DNA of 42,500 nucleotides from Prorocentrum cordatum (lineage: Eukaryota > Sar > Dinophyceae > Prorocentrales > Prorocentraceae): the NCBI GenBank assembly GCA_963575745.1, contig CAUYUJ010001763.1, positions 16,124-58,623 on the forward strand. The letters are read 5' to 3'. Position numbers and translations under genes: made by a program. Position 1 is the first letter of the stretch. Every line of letters begins with the position of its first letter. The notes under the pieces are model-generated. The model was not told the DNA's origin, ran no database searches, and saw only the letters and a list, made by a program, of their open reading frames with translations. Shown piece after piece: positions 26,652 to 36,856 of this stretch.

Positions 26652-26743
<92 letters not shown>

Positions 26744-26757
26744 CTGATGATGATGAG
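18280..26757 (+). repeat. Degenerate (GNT)n trinucleotide satellite, block B (8.5 kb)
   Basis: The same G-N-T triplet pattern as block A runs for about 8.5 kb in one orientation, with no inversion seen. Pure (GAT)n runs lie near 19900-19944, 26530-26579 and 26694-26742. An anchor motif recurs (GAAGACGATGATGGTGACGG, then a GGCGGTGGCGATGATGAC part and a GATGTGGACGAGAGCGATAC part). Copies of its first part start at about 18718, 19581, 20844, 21415, 23256, 23402, 24047, 24671 and 25219, with weaker copies near 22013 and 22520. Spacings are mostly about 550-860 bp and not all multiples of three, so the phase drifts. That drift argues against one long coding sequence despite open Asp/Ala frames of over 400 codons. 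Confidence 0.93.
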
Positions 26758-26812
26758 GAGGAGGAGGAGGAGGACGAGGAGGAGGAGGAGGAGGAGGAGG
26801 AGGAGGAGGAGG
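26757..26812 (+). repeat. (GAG)n microsatellite ending satellite block B
   Basis: A run of GAG triplets with one GAC follows directly from the last (GAT)n run. As with block A, the GNT satellite passes directly into purine triplets. Confidence 0.95.
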
Positions 26813-26992
26813 AGCCTGTGACCGCGGCCCAGCGCACAGCCCCCACCTGGCCTGAGAGCCAGACGCCGCCTCAGGCCCTGGTGCGCCCAGTTGAGAACGC
26901 CACGGCGCCGCCTGTCCCCGCCGAGGTGCACGGACACAAGGCAGGGGAGCGGGGGGAGGACCAGAAGCTGTGATCGAGGAGGATGAAGTGGG
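26813..26992. other. G+C-rich spacer between two (GAG)n tracts
   Basis: About 180 bases of non-repetitive G+C-rich sequence lie between two purine tracts. No gene is supported. Confidence 0.6.
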
Positions 26993-27080
26993 GGAGGAGG
27001 AGGAGGAGGAGGAGGAGGAGGAGGAGGAGGAGGAGGAGGAGGAGGAGGAGGAGGAGGAGGAGGAGGAGGAGGAGGAGGAC
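26993..27080 (+). repeat. (GGA)n/(GAG)n microsatellite
   Basis: An uninterrupted run of about 28 purine triplets ends in GACGAAGAGGATGG. It is the fourth purine tract associated with the satellite region. Confidence 0.95.
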
Positions 27081-28619
27081 GAAGAGGATGGGGCATCGTC
27101 GTCGCGCTGCTCTTACAGATCCTGCTGCGCTGCAGCCGCTCGCCACGGTGAGTGGGTGGCTCGTGGGACAGACCATGCGGTCGCCGCGCCAGGAGGATGA
27201 GGCGAGGTGACGTTGCTGGACGTCTCATGCAGTTTTCGGGGCTCCAGAGGCCCCCCCGGAGCTTCCGCAGGCCTCCGCCGATGTCGGGGGCTTCTGGGGA
27301 CTACTGGGTGATGGGCAGGAGGGGAGGGGGGGCGGGCGGGGATGTAGATGGGGCGGGGTGGGGGTAAAGAGAGGGAAGCAGAGGAGCAGCAGCGGAAAGG
27401 CCAAGTGTGGAAGAGGGCAGCAGGGTGGAAGGTGGCAGGAGGATCGCGGGGGGAAGGCGGAGGGGGAACGCAGGGAGAAGGAACGGCATAACGGCATGGG
27501 GAAAGGCAGGGGAAGGCGAGGAAGGAGGTCCTTGATACCCTCCCTCCCTCCCTCTTGGCTGGCAGCCGCGAGGGCTTTGCACTTCCTCTTCCGGGCGTTT
27601 CTCGCAGCTCCTCGGAGCCGCCGACGATGTTCCATGGCCTCCCCAGCGCCTCCCAGAAGCTCAGCCGGACGCGCCAGAAGCAGCCCGGCGGCGACTCTTG
27701 GCCCTCGACCGCCTCGCAGTCGATCCATGGGCCCGCTCTGCCGCTGGCGGGCGGAGGGCCGCCCGCGGTCGGGACCCACCGAGGGGCCTCAAGGGGCACG
27801 CCGCGGGGCCGCGGTCGTCCTGCGGGTGGCCCTTGGGGGCCTCTTGCTGGGCCTGGGTGCCCTCCCGTGTTCTGAGCTTGCTCGCTCCGGGGTGCTCTGC
27901 CACGACGTGGTGGCCACTTCGCGCGACCCCGCCTGGAGCCCGCGGCCGCCACGGCAACGCCGAGGGTGCCGCGCGCCGTGCCGCCGACGTGGGCCTCTTC
28001 GGCGGGCCCGCCCTGCACTTCTGGCTCAGTCGTGCGGTGCTCCCCCGCGTGGCGCGGCGTGCACACGTGGCTGCTTCCAGCAGTGGGCGGAGACTCGCAA
28101 CAACCGTTCGCGTAGCCAGGCCTGGCGTGCTCGTAGTCCTTCGGCCCAGGGACCACCTCGGGCATGCTACTTGGCATCGCTCGGTTTTTCTTGGCAGGGA
28201 TCATCGAGGAGCATCCTGGGCCAAACGCACGAATTCGAAAAGTGCGCGGGGAAAGGGCGTCCGAGCGATGGCAAGGGGCATTTTAGATATTTGGATCCCA
28301 GCCACGGCTCCCAGGGCTCCGACAAGATCGCGCGGTACACTTTAGGAGCGCGCAGGGGCGCGCGGCAGTCCGCGTGCTGGGGGCCTTGGGGGGATGACAA
28401 CTGTGAGTTGCCACTCAATTTTCCACGGTGGCGGTTGTTGAATATCTGAGGACATGCCTGTACAGTCATAGCGATGGCCGCGCCCCGCTGGAAAGGTGTC
28501 GACATGGCCTTCCAAAGCCTTTGCATTCTTACCGTGCATCCTTATGCAAGTGGCTTATGTCATTCCGCCGACCCCCACAAGGAGTGAATGTTTGAGACTA
28601 TCGTGGAAGTTATATCTTG
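27081..28619. other. G+C-rich DNA, no gene supported
   Basis: Long overlapping open frames exist on both strands (for example 27358-28449 forward and 27113-28204 reverse), all with Arg/Gly/Pro/Ala/Ser-rich products and no recognisable domain. Overlap on both strands is what high G+C content gives by chance. A purine-rich stretch (27305-27530) lies at its start. From about 28240 base composition becomes more even. Confidence 0.55.
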
Positions 28620-29285
28620 GGTCAGGCAATTCTCGGATGCATCTGATGGGCTCTTGGGGTGCTTCTCGGGGGCCTCTTGGAGAACTCTTGGGTGCATCTG
28701 GGAAGCTTTTTGAAGCCTCGTGGGGGCCTCTGGGGGGCTCCTTGGGGTCGTCTTGGAGGCCTCTTGGGGCCTTCTGGAGGGGCTTCGGGGGCCTCTGGGG
28801 GGCTCGAGGGGCCATCTTGGTGGGAAAGCATAGAAAAGTCAGTTCGTATTCACCCTCTTGGGCTTTTTTGGAGCCTTCTTGGAGCCCTCCAGGGGCTGTC
28901 TTGGGCCGTCTTGGGGGGCCCCTGGGGCTGTCTTTGGGCCCTCTTGGGTCGTCTTGGGATCTTCTTGGAGGCATCATTGGCCGTCTTGGGACGATCTTGG
29001 GGGCCACTTGGGACGCTGTGTTCGTTGTCAGAACGCCAAAAGCGAATGTGCTGACAATGTACGTTTTTGCAAGGGAATGGAATGATTTTGGCCTCTTGGG
29101 GCCCTCTCGGCGATCCTCTGGAGGCGCTTTTGGGCACTCTTGGGGGTCTCGTCGGCCATCTTGAAGCCATCGTGGGTCGTCGTGGGGCTAACCTGGGCCG
29201 TCATGATGCTCTCTTCGACTGTCTTTGCGCTATGTCTGGGCCCTGTTGGGCTGTTTTGGGGCTTTTTGGGGGCTCCAGAGGCCCC
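28620..29285 (+). repeat. Degenerate 11-12-bp GGCCTCTTGGGG repeat array
   Basis: Units such as GGCCTCTTGGGG, GGGGCCTTCTGG and GGGTCGTCTTGG recur every 10-14 bases. The array is interrupted at about 28825-28855 and 29020-29090 by more complex sequence. Open frames through the repeat on either strand give Trp/Gly/Leu- or Pro/Arg/Lys-rich polymers and are not taken as genes. Confidence 0.75.
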
Positions 29286-29306
29286 GGTTGCATTGAAGAG
29301 CTCGTG

Positions 29307-29322
29307 CCCCCCCCCCCCCCCC
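29307..29322 (+). repeat. Poly-C tract (16 C)
   Basis: Sixteen consecutive C residues lie immediately after the degenerate 12-bp repeat. Its exact length may be unreliable in sequence data. Confidence 0.9.
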
Positions 29323-29613
29323 AGAATGCCATTTTGGACCCCAGGGGAGGGGGAAAGGGGGACGAGGACAGCCAAATGTCTCACACGCCTTTTCACCCCC
29401 AGCATGCGGTGGTTGGCGGACTATATGCGTTGATTGTAGAGCCGATGATACGGTGGCAGGTTCGCACTAAGATGCTCCGCTGTTCGGTGGAGCTGCAGGC
29501 GGGCGCTCAATACCATTAATGTTGTCACTGATCCACTTTGGGCTCCTAGTACAACATCGCCTCGTAGGTCTCCTACTGGTTTCGACTCACCTGGTATTGC
29601 TTCCCTTCACCGC

Positions 29614-30064
29614 CCAGGGTGCCCTGGCGATCCTCTTCCATCGTTCAGGAGGAGTTAGGACAGGGAGAAATCTTTCCAGAGCGTTCCGGAACGCTCTGAG
29701 AAGGCCGCGGCGCCTGATTCATCCTCCAGAAGAGCTGGATCTCAGAGATCCCCGATTTATCCCTGTCCGATCTTGTCCTCGACCTGGCTTCGTTTTCTAT
29801 TCCTCCTCCTGTTGCTCCGCCGTTTCCTGCCGCTGCTGTTTCTCTCCGCTGCCGCTTTCCCTTCCGCACTCGCTGAACGTCAGTATATACTACTCTCCCT
29901 TCTCCCCTGACCCTGTCCAGAAGATGCTCCGCCTTCTCTGCGTATAGTTCTTAACACGCACGATTTCAAAAATTGGTACTTCCTATGTTTTTTTGTTCCC
30001 ATCGGAACGCTCTCGGGGTTTCAAAATGGTGTTTCCGCTGCAGCGTGAGCCTCGTTTCAGGCTC
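29614..30064. repeat. Hairpin cluster including a nested inverted repeat
   Basis: Stems seen: 29614-29619 with 29622-29627 (CCAGGG). An outer stem 29658-29672 with 29754-29768 (GGACAGGGAGAAATC) pairs 14 of 15 bases. It encloses a 22-bp perfect palindrome at 29677-29698 (CAGAGCGTTCC arms) and a second hairpin 29737-29743 with 29745-29751 (GGATCTC). Another hairpin is 30047-30052 with 30059-30064 (GAGCCT). The 111-bp nested structure folds as a multi-arm junction. It could be a small foldback element or a structured RNA; no sequence family is recognised. Confidence 0.7.
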
Positions 30065-31312
30065 GGCGCTTTGCTCCTGTCGTTCAGAATGGCACTCTTG
30101 CCCCTGCGCGGGCCACTTTTCTGGATTCGAGTCCTTCCTCATCGTTGTCGCCCCCCTCCTTTTCCCTCCTCATTCCCCTTGTCCTCCTGCTCCTCCCGCT
30201 CCTTCAACTCCAGCTCCTGCTGCTGCTGCTGCTGCTGCTCTTCTTCCTCGTTCTTCTCCCTCCTCCTTTTCCTCCTGCTCATTCTCCTGCTCATGTGCCA
30301 CCTTTTCCTCCCATGTACGCAGCTCCGCTTGTCCGATTGTGCATAACACGACGGGGTCCTTTTTGAAGTTCCAGTCCGCTATGACACGCGTTGGCGGATA
30401 GGGAACCCATCAGCGCAACGGGAAGGGACTGGTTGGAGGGGTCGGATGTCATATATGGCGCGAGCGCATCTAGCTTGTCCCTCCTCCTTCTTCCTTCCTG
30501 CCTCCCCGTATGTTGCCCCGAGGTGGATGAGTCCCTCCGCTCCCCTCCCCCTCCCTGCCATCAGCCTCATCGCCCCCTCCCTCCCCACCCCTTGCTCCCC
30601 TTTTCCGTCCCCGTCTCTTCCCCCCAGTCCCCCTTCACCCGCCTCCGTTCCTTTAGCTGTCTTCGGAATGGATGGGGTCACTCCTGCCTTCCTCTTCTTC
30701 CTCCTCGCCCTCCTGCCCTTCGTACTCGAACGGTATAGAAATCATGCTGCCCCTCTTCATCATCTCCCTTTTCCGCCGGCATTTGTTGTTCGGTGGCGCT
30801 GCAGGATGCATCCTGCCGTGCCCGTTTTGTTCGCGTCTGACTCAGACCGTCTTGTGCATGCCTGGCATCGAAAACCGCGCCTTTCTATCCTGATCCTTCG
30901 CTTCTAGTTGGTAGCGGAACATCGATTCCCTTCCACGCGCCGCAATCGTGTCCTCTCGCTGCCGTGCCTCGATAGCCACGGCTCCACCGCCCCGCCGTCT
31001 GACGCAACCACTTCGCAGGCCACCTCTTCAAGTTCACCGTCTTCAGCCAGCTGCGCCGACCTCGCGCTGGACCGTCTTCGCCGTCCTCGCGTTCCTCTAC
31101 CCGTTCATCGCGGCCGGCGACGGAATCTTTCAAAACCGTGGGCGCAGCGCCCGCCAAGCCGCCAGGTCCGATCACCGGGGAGGCACGCACCTACGATCGG
31201 CCGCCCCCGGCAACCCCTCCTAGGCTCGCCCGAACGATGTCTGAGCAGCCCGTGGACCTGCCGCCTTCGGTGCATCGCATTCGCCCGTGAGTGCAGCTTC
31301 AGATGTCCGACG
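30065..31312. other. Pyrimidine-rich noncoding stretch
   Basis: The + strand is rich in CTCC and CCTC, including a (CTG)7 run at 30217-30237. Open frames are Pro/Ser/Leu-rich and chance-like. No domain, RNA gene or repeat family beyond simple pyrimidine runs was seen. Confidence 0.5.
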
Positions 31313-31800
31313 GTTGATCGACACAACGTTCTTCGGTGTCGGCGAAAGGTCACGAGCTCTCTGTGACTATGTTGCGGGAGCCCTGGGAGGAGGAGGGAAC
31401 GGACACCACGCCTCCACTGCATCCGCTTTTGGGTGTAGCCGAGGGTGTCAGACAGTCGATTGACCCGACGTTCGCATCAATGGTGTTGGCGAAGCGTCCC
31501 GAGTTCTTTGCGACTATGTTGCAGAAGCCAGGGGTGACACTGGCAGGAACGAGCGAGAAGATAATGGAGGGTCCGACGATTATGTTGTTAGCTCTCGGGG
31601 GGACCACGCCACGAATTTGGGACTATCCGTTTTCGATTCCCTGGAACATGACCGTGCACATTGCCCACGCAGTCTCTGCTGTCTGGTAGACTTGGGCCCC
31701 TATGCAGATTCCTCCGGACTATCGTGCAGTTGGTGGTGCCCAGTACAGTGTCGATGCGATGCATGACGATTATTCCCATGACTATGTTGTGGGATGCTGC
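31313..31800 (+). repeat. Diverged direct repeats ending in a GACTATGTTG motif
   Basis: A block at 31313-31382 resembles 31454-31529: both have a TCGA(C/T)xGAC start, an ACGTTC element, GTxGGCGAA, then GACTATGTTGC and an AGCC end. The ends are about 147 bp apart. GACTATGTTG recurs at 31780-31789 and GATTATGTTG at about 31578. A 117-codon open frame (31336-31689) crosses the first two copies. Its product is not recognised and has no clear support as a gene. Confidence 0.5.
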
Positions 31801-32049
31801 GAGTGCCCATCGCACACCAACCGCGCGATATGATCACAGGCCCAATGCGCCGACGAGGAAAAGCACACAAGGACATATATCCACGACTGCGTCGAGTTTC
31901 TCTACCCGAACATTGCCGCTGGTGAGTGCCAGGACTTCAGCACCTCCTCGGGAGGGGACTCCATTCCGGATGGAAGGCCGTCGGAGTGGGGATTGTCACT
32001 GCCATCAGCTGCGTCGCCTGCATGGGCGCGGGCGGCGGGCGGCGGCGGT

Positions 32050-33132
32050 GGCGGCAACGTGCGACATCTCCACGCCTGGGGGCCCGAGCAGGAATTTCGC
32101 GTGCCTTTCCAACGCTGGGCGCGGGAGGTAGATCTGGCCCGGGGCGAACTCCGACCTCAATGAGTTCCGCCAGGCGGCCTGCGTCTCCTCTCGCTTCACC
32201 AGCATGGCGCGCGAGTGCGTGGACGAGTGGGCGCCCGCTGTCCAGATCCAGGGATGTCGCATCAGCGGCGACCCATTGCCGCCAATGGCCTTCCTGATGC
32301 ACGGCCTGGCCGAACGGCGGGGCCAGCTTTGAGGGGGGCAGCGCGCGCGGGCTGATCGGCTCTGATGAGTTGCGATCGGTTGCCGCAGGGACGCATCGAC
32401 AACCTCCTCGCCAGCCCGACATCCTCCGCGACGGGGCGAAGCAGGCCGGTCAACTCATGCTTGGCTACGAGGGCCCCAGTTACCTCTTGTTGCGAGAGGC
32501 GGGGGTGTCGAACTTCCAGCTCGCCATGCATGGCCTACCCGACGGACGCGCAGGCGCTAGCGCGCATGTCGGGCCAGTTGCGACGGCTTGGGTGCATGGT
32601 CGAGGGCTCGCCAGGCAATCTCGCCCCGGCCGTTCGCTCGGCCCAGCGCCACATGTTCTTCGCGGGTGCGCTCGCGCTAGACCAGGCTCAGGTTGCCGCT
32701 GGCACTACGGCCGGATCGAGCTGGGATGGCATGGGGCGCGCTGTTCTGGGGGCGGCGCCAAGCCCGCCTGCAGATGCAGCAGCTGCCGACCCGGGCGCGG
32801 CGTCATCGGCGTCGGTGGCGTGTCCGGCAGCAGGTGTCGACTCAGGCGCCGACTCCGACGCCGTCTGCTCGCTCGGCGAAGAGATTGCTGCCGGCGTCCC
32901 CGAGCTGCGCGACGTTCCAGTGACGCAACGCGGTGCGCGCCACGTTTGGGCTTGCGAACGCGCCGAGTCCCGCCAGCGCAGCTTCGAAGATCGCAAGTCC
33001 GCGCGCCGTGTGCGGGGGGCCATCAAACGCGTGGGCGAGGGCCAAGGCAGAGGCTACCGCGCCGCCCTGGCCGACATGTCCGAGGACGACCTCGAGGAAG
33101 CTTTCGCGGGCTTCGGGGGGGGGCGCTGGTGA
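32050..33132 (+). pseudogene. Possible decayed unrecognised coding sequence
   Basis: Three consecutive pieces look more protein-like than surrounding frames but lie in different frames. WGPEQEFRVPFQRWAREVDL ends near 32161. RFTSMARECVDEWAPAVQIQ and the following PPMAFLMHGLAERRGQL (about 32147-32332) come next. Then GQLMLGYEGPSYLLLREAG leads to LARMSGQLRRLGCMVEGSPG in another frame, and an Arg/Ala/Glu-rich tail ends at 33130. No family is recognised. If real, it is a gene fragment with several frameshifts; high G+C content could also produce these frames by chance. Confidence 0.3.
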
Positions 33133-35050
33133 AGGGGCAGGGGCGTTCAGGACCAGTGGCGTGGGTTTTGGCCGCCCAAGCAGCCCATTGGGCCTTGGCG
33201 GAGTGCGTGTCCAATGCCGCGAGTGCGACTCCGTGGAGCGCCCCGTGTGCGACTGCGCCTGCCGCCGTCGACAAGGGCGCGGTGTCTCTTCCTCGGCGCC
33301 CCAGCCTCAGCAGCGCCGCCGCTGCCGCCGACGTCCTCGCTACTTGCGGGCGGCTAGTTGATTGGGCGTCGTCGTCGACGCTGGCGCCTGGGTCGACCAC
33401 TGGGGACTGCGCTTTGCTATGGTGCTTGTCGACGAGGCCCAGCAGGCGAAGCTCGTTCCCATGGAGGAGAAGTTGGAGTCGGCGAAGGGTCGCAGGTTGC
33501 GAACTGGGAGGTGCGCTGCCCGATTGCAGTTGCCACCCGCGACGGCGCGGCCACGCGGCGCGGCGCGCGCTCCACAGCAGTGGAGGGCGCGGGCTTCGAT
33601 CTCCCTGCCCTCCTCGGTCCGCAATCCACGCGGTCCAACAGGGGGGTGGATGGGGGTGGGAGTAGCGCGCGAACGCTTGGCGTTTCCCGGGCCTGGCGGC
33701 TACGAGATCGACCGGGGCCTTGGCGCCGTCCATGTCGACCTGGAACCGACTTCGAGTGGCCGCCTGTGTATGCCAGTTGATAACTGTGATCGGCTCCAGC
33801 CAGCCTCCTGGGGATTGCCGCCCACGCGGCTCGCGTTGCTAGGAGTGGGCGGCCGCCGCCAGGGCGACGGCGCCAGCGATGGCCGCGAGTTGAAGAAGCT
33901 CGAGATTTAGTTTCTGAGCCCACGTGCACAAGCACCAGTGCGAGGTTCGGTTCGCCGTGGGTCGGGGCTACGACGCGCGCCAGCGCGGACGTCAGTGTCC
34001 GACCTATGGTCGGGAACTGGTGGCTACAGGCGCGGTCGCTCTCGCGCCGCCGGGCGCCTACCTGCGGGTGGTTCTGCGTTCGGGGCTCGCCCTCGGAGGC
34101 CCCGGCGTTGGGCGGCGTGGTGGGCCCCGACTGCCGCGGCGAGATCGTGGTCATTCTTGCCCGCTCTCTCCCGCAGCCCCGCGTGGTCGAGCAAGGCCAG
34201 CAAATCGCCCGGGTCATCCTGGGGCGCGTCGTCGACAATGCGGAGATCGTCGTCGTTCTCAACCAATTTCCAACCTCTCGTGGATGTAAAGGCTTTGGGC
34301 GCGACGGCAAAGGACAATTGCTGGGGGGCAGCTGGCCGCCCTGATTTTCCGACCTACGCCGGGGCGATGTGTCTTTGCGGGGAACGCGCGTGAGCTGCGC
34401 CCCGAGCTGGGGTTTGCGTTCAAATTCGCTTCTGCCGGGTCTACCCTCGGCGCTTCCTTCGGCGAGCGGGTCGCTGAGAGGGCGCGTCGACATGTCGGCG
34501 GTGCGCGCGTAGGGATGAGAGGGGGGATCCCGAACATGTAAAGGGGGACAGATAAATATCGGCGAGGGGGGGGGGGGGGGGGTAGAGAAGGAGGAGAAGG
34601 AGGAGGGGGGGGATTCGCTTGATGATCGATTTTCTGAGATTCGATTTTGAGGTTGCGATGGGTCGAAGTAGAAGACCTGGCATTGTCTGATATTATCTTG
34701 AACCGCCGAAAGAATCACGCATGAAAGCATGGGGTACAACGCATTGCGGCTGCGCTGCGTGCCTTGCATGTCAGGGGGCGGCCTTAAGCCAATATCGCGC
34801 ATTCGACGCGCGAAGACCTGCATGCGCAATGCGCGTTCGTGTGGCCGTGCCCCGCCGGCGCGCCGCCGCGCGCCCGTGTGCGCGGCGCGCCCCTCGGCTC
34901 GGGCCGCGCGGAAACGCCGATCGAAAAATGCGCGGGGGAAGATCCCAATCAGATGCTCGCGTGAAGCATGTGCAGACGGCGCAATGTTTCGGGCCGCAGG
35001 AGCCATGCATGGCTTTCAAAGGGGCCCGTGGGTGGCCCTGGGGCGGCCCG
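33133..35050. other. G+C-rich DNA, no gene supported; contains a poly-G tract
   Basis: Overlapping open frames on both strands, the longest 33417-35006 on the reverse strand, give Arg/Pro/Ala/Ser-rich products without recognisable domains. A run of 17 G lies at 34566-34582 and is followed by GGAGAAGGAGG purine repeats. Nothing else could be supported. Confidence 0.5.
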
Positions 35051-35052
35051 CA

Positions 35053-35112
35053 GAGTCGACCAGAGTGGGGCGCCAGAGGCGGCTGTTTAAAGTGCTCCAC
35101 TCCGGCTCGCTC
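35053..35112 (+). repeat. Palindromic module, copy 1
   Basis: The left arm GAGTCGACCAGAGTGGGGC is inversely related to the right arm (35086-35112, containing TGCTCCACTCCGGCTCGC). The centre is longer and less symmetrical than in other copies. The right arm shares TGCTCCA(C/T)TC(C/T)GG with later modules. Confidence 0.6.
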
Positions 35113-35322
35113 TCGGCCCCCCCCCCCGGGCCCTCCTGGGGCCGCGTCGGGCCCCCCAGAAGCTTCGAGGGCGTCTCGGAGGATCTCGGGGCGGCCCTAT
35201 AGCATTTGAGCGGGTTGTTTCTGGAGCTGGCTCGCTGACGGGGCCCAGTTGACCTCCTTCGAGCTCCTTTCGCGGCCATCTATAAGCCCCTCGAAGGCGC
35301 GGAGGCTTCGAGGCGCCCCCCA

Positions 35323-35384
35323 GAGCCGACCGTGATGGGGCACTTGAAACGGCCGTTTGAGATGCTCCATTCTGGGTCGCTCTC
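35323..35384 (+). repeat. Palindromic module, copy 2
   Basis: The left arm ends CACTTGAAACGG and the right arm begins CCGTTTGAGATGCTCCA, centred on CGGCCG. The outer arms are GAGCCGACC and GGGTCGCTC. A partial further copy, right arm only, lies at about 35472-35512. Each module is followed by a GGGCC-rich stretch. Confidence 0.7.
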
Positions 35385-36724
35385 TGGGCCGTCATCGGGC
35401 CCTCTTGGGGCCATCTTGCCCGGGGGGTCTTGAATGGGCCCTGGGGCGGCCCCGGCCGGACGGAGTGCAGTCTTTCAAGGTGTTCTCCTTTCTGGCTCGC
35501 TCTCGGCGCCCTGTCGGGCCCCTCCCGGGGCCCTGTTGGAGCGATCCTTCGCCGCCAAGAAACGCGTGGAACCAGTGCCCCCCCCCCCAGACCGAAATTC
35601 GGGTCAAATTCGGGTCTTCTGGCCGGGTTGGGGCGGTCTGGTAGGCAGTCAATTTTGGAGGCCCGGGGGGGCGCCGACGGAGCTTAGGAAAGGCCCTCAG
35701 AACGGCCCAGGACGTAGACGAAACTGGAGTATCTGAAACAGTCGCGTCAGATGTCCCATTCCCACCCGTGCCCAGGGCGTGAATTTCCGCGCAGACCCGC
35801 CCAATGACAACATTATGTGGGGAACAGTGTCATGGCGACTGCGCCGCGGCAGATAAGCTCTCGGGAACGCGGCCCGCAGGAGTGGCAGCTCAGCGCGCGA
35901 ATGCTTCAAGATAATGAATGCAAGCCAGACGGCTGGAAAACAGAGGCCACGATGTTGTTCCTCTGGGGCGCGAGGGCGATGCGCCAGTGATTCGACGCCA
36001 GACGCATGGGCGAGCCGCCAATTCATTCGTTTTCCTGTGGGGCATGACAGCGACGCGCCAGCGGTTAATTCGCGACGGGCAACCGACGACATCATCGGCG
36101 ACACTTTAGTCCAAAGTGTTTGCAGTGAGGCGACCCGCTCTTGTGTCGAACGGCCGATGGCCCGGGCGGCTCGCAGCCGCCTGCATCCTAGACCGCGCTT
36201 GGGGGCGCAGCAAATTCATGTGCAAGTCGCGCTCCCTCGCCTGCGGTCGACTGCTGTCGCGAGAAAGTGCAACTCAGAAATCGCATTCCCCCTTCTGTCG
36301 AGGAGGTTTTGTTAGGCGATGATCAGGGGAAGTCGCGTGGCATGCTTATGAGCTGGACTAGCTGCGAAATCAAATCCCACATCGCGAACTGGGCAATCAG
36401 CCGCGGAGATGGAGCACCTTCGCCCCTAGAGCAGCTCAAGTTCAGCAGGGGTGATTGATTCCCCGCTGAGACGCCCGCCATCGCTTCGGGCCGCCTCCGC
36501 CGCGTCGGCGCGGCGGGGGGGGTGCGAGCCGTCCGCGGGGATGGTCAGGAGATCGATCGTTCGCGCGTCTCCCTCCGCCCATGCTAGGACCAATCTTAAG
36601 ATTTGTGGCCGGAGCGCACCGAGGGTCCAGGCGCGGTGAGCGGACGGCCGCGGGGGCGCGACAGTCGCTCCAACTTCGAATTTTCGGGTTCACCCGCCCC
36701 CCTGGGCCCCGAGGGCGCCCCCCA

Positions 36725-36856
36725 GATACTCCTGGGACGCTCCCGGGACACTCCCGGGGCGCTCCCTGGGCGCTCCCCGGGGACGCTCCCGGGACACTCC
36801 CGGGGCGCTTCCGGGACGCTCCCGGGACACTTCTGGGACGCTGGCGGGGCGCTGCA
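36725..36856 (+). repeat. 11-12-bp CGCTCCCGGGACA repeat array
   Basis: About eleven units of form (A)CGCTCCCGGG or ACACTCCCGGGG stand in tandem. ACGCTCCCGGGACACTCCCG occurs more than once, which shows a larger period. Each unit contains the self-complementary CCCGGG. No gene is supported from 35520 to 37930 outside this array; the DNA there is G+C-rich with chance-like open frames. Confidence 0.85.

Noticed and set aside
15221-27080. His/Gln-, Ile/Ser- and Met/Leu-rich open frames on both strands
   Set aside because: They are reverse-strand or shifted readings of the same triplet repeat.
27113-28449. Overlapping 363-codon frames on both strands
   Set aside because: Arg/Pro/Gly/Ala-rich products with no domain, overlapping in opposite directions in G+C-rich DNA.
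33417-35006. A 529-codon frame on the reverse strand
   Set aside because: It crosses a 17-G tract and purine repeats, is Arg/Pro/Ser-rich and has no recognisable domain; probably a chance frame.
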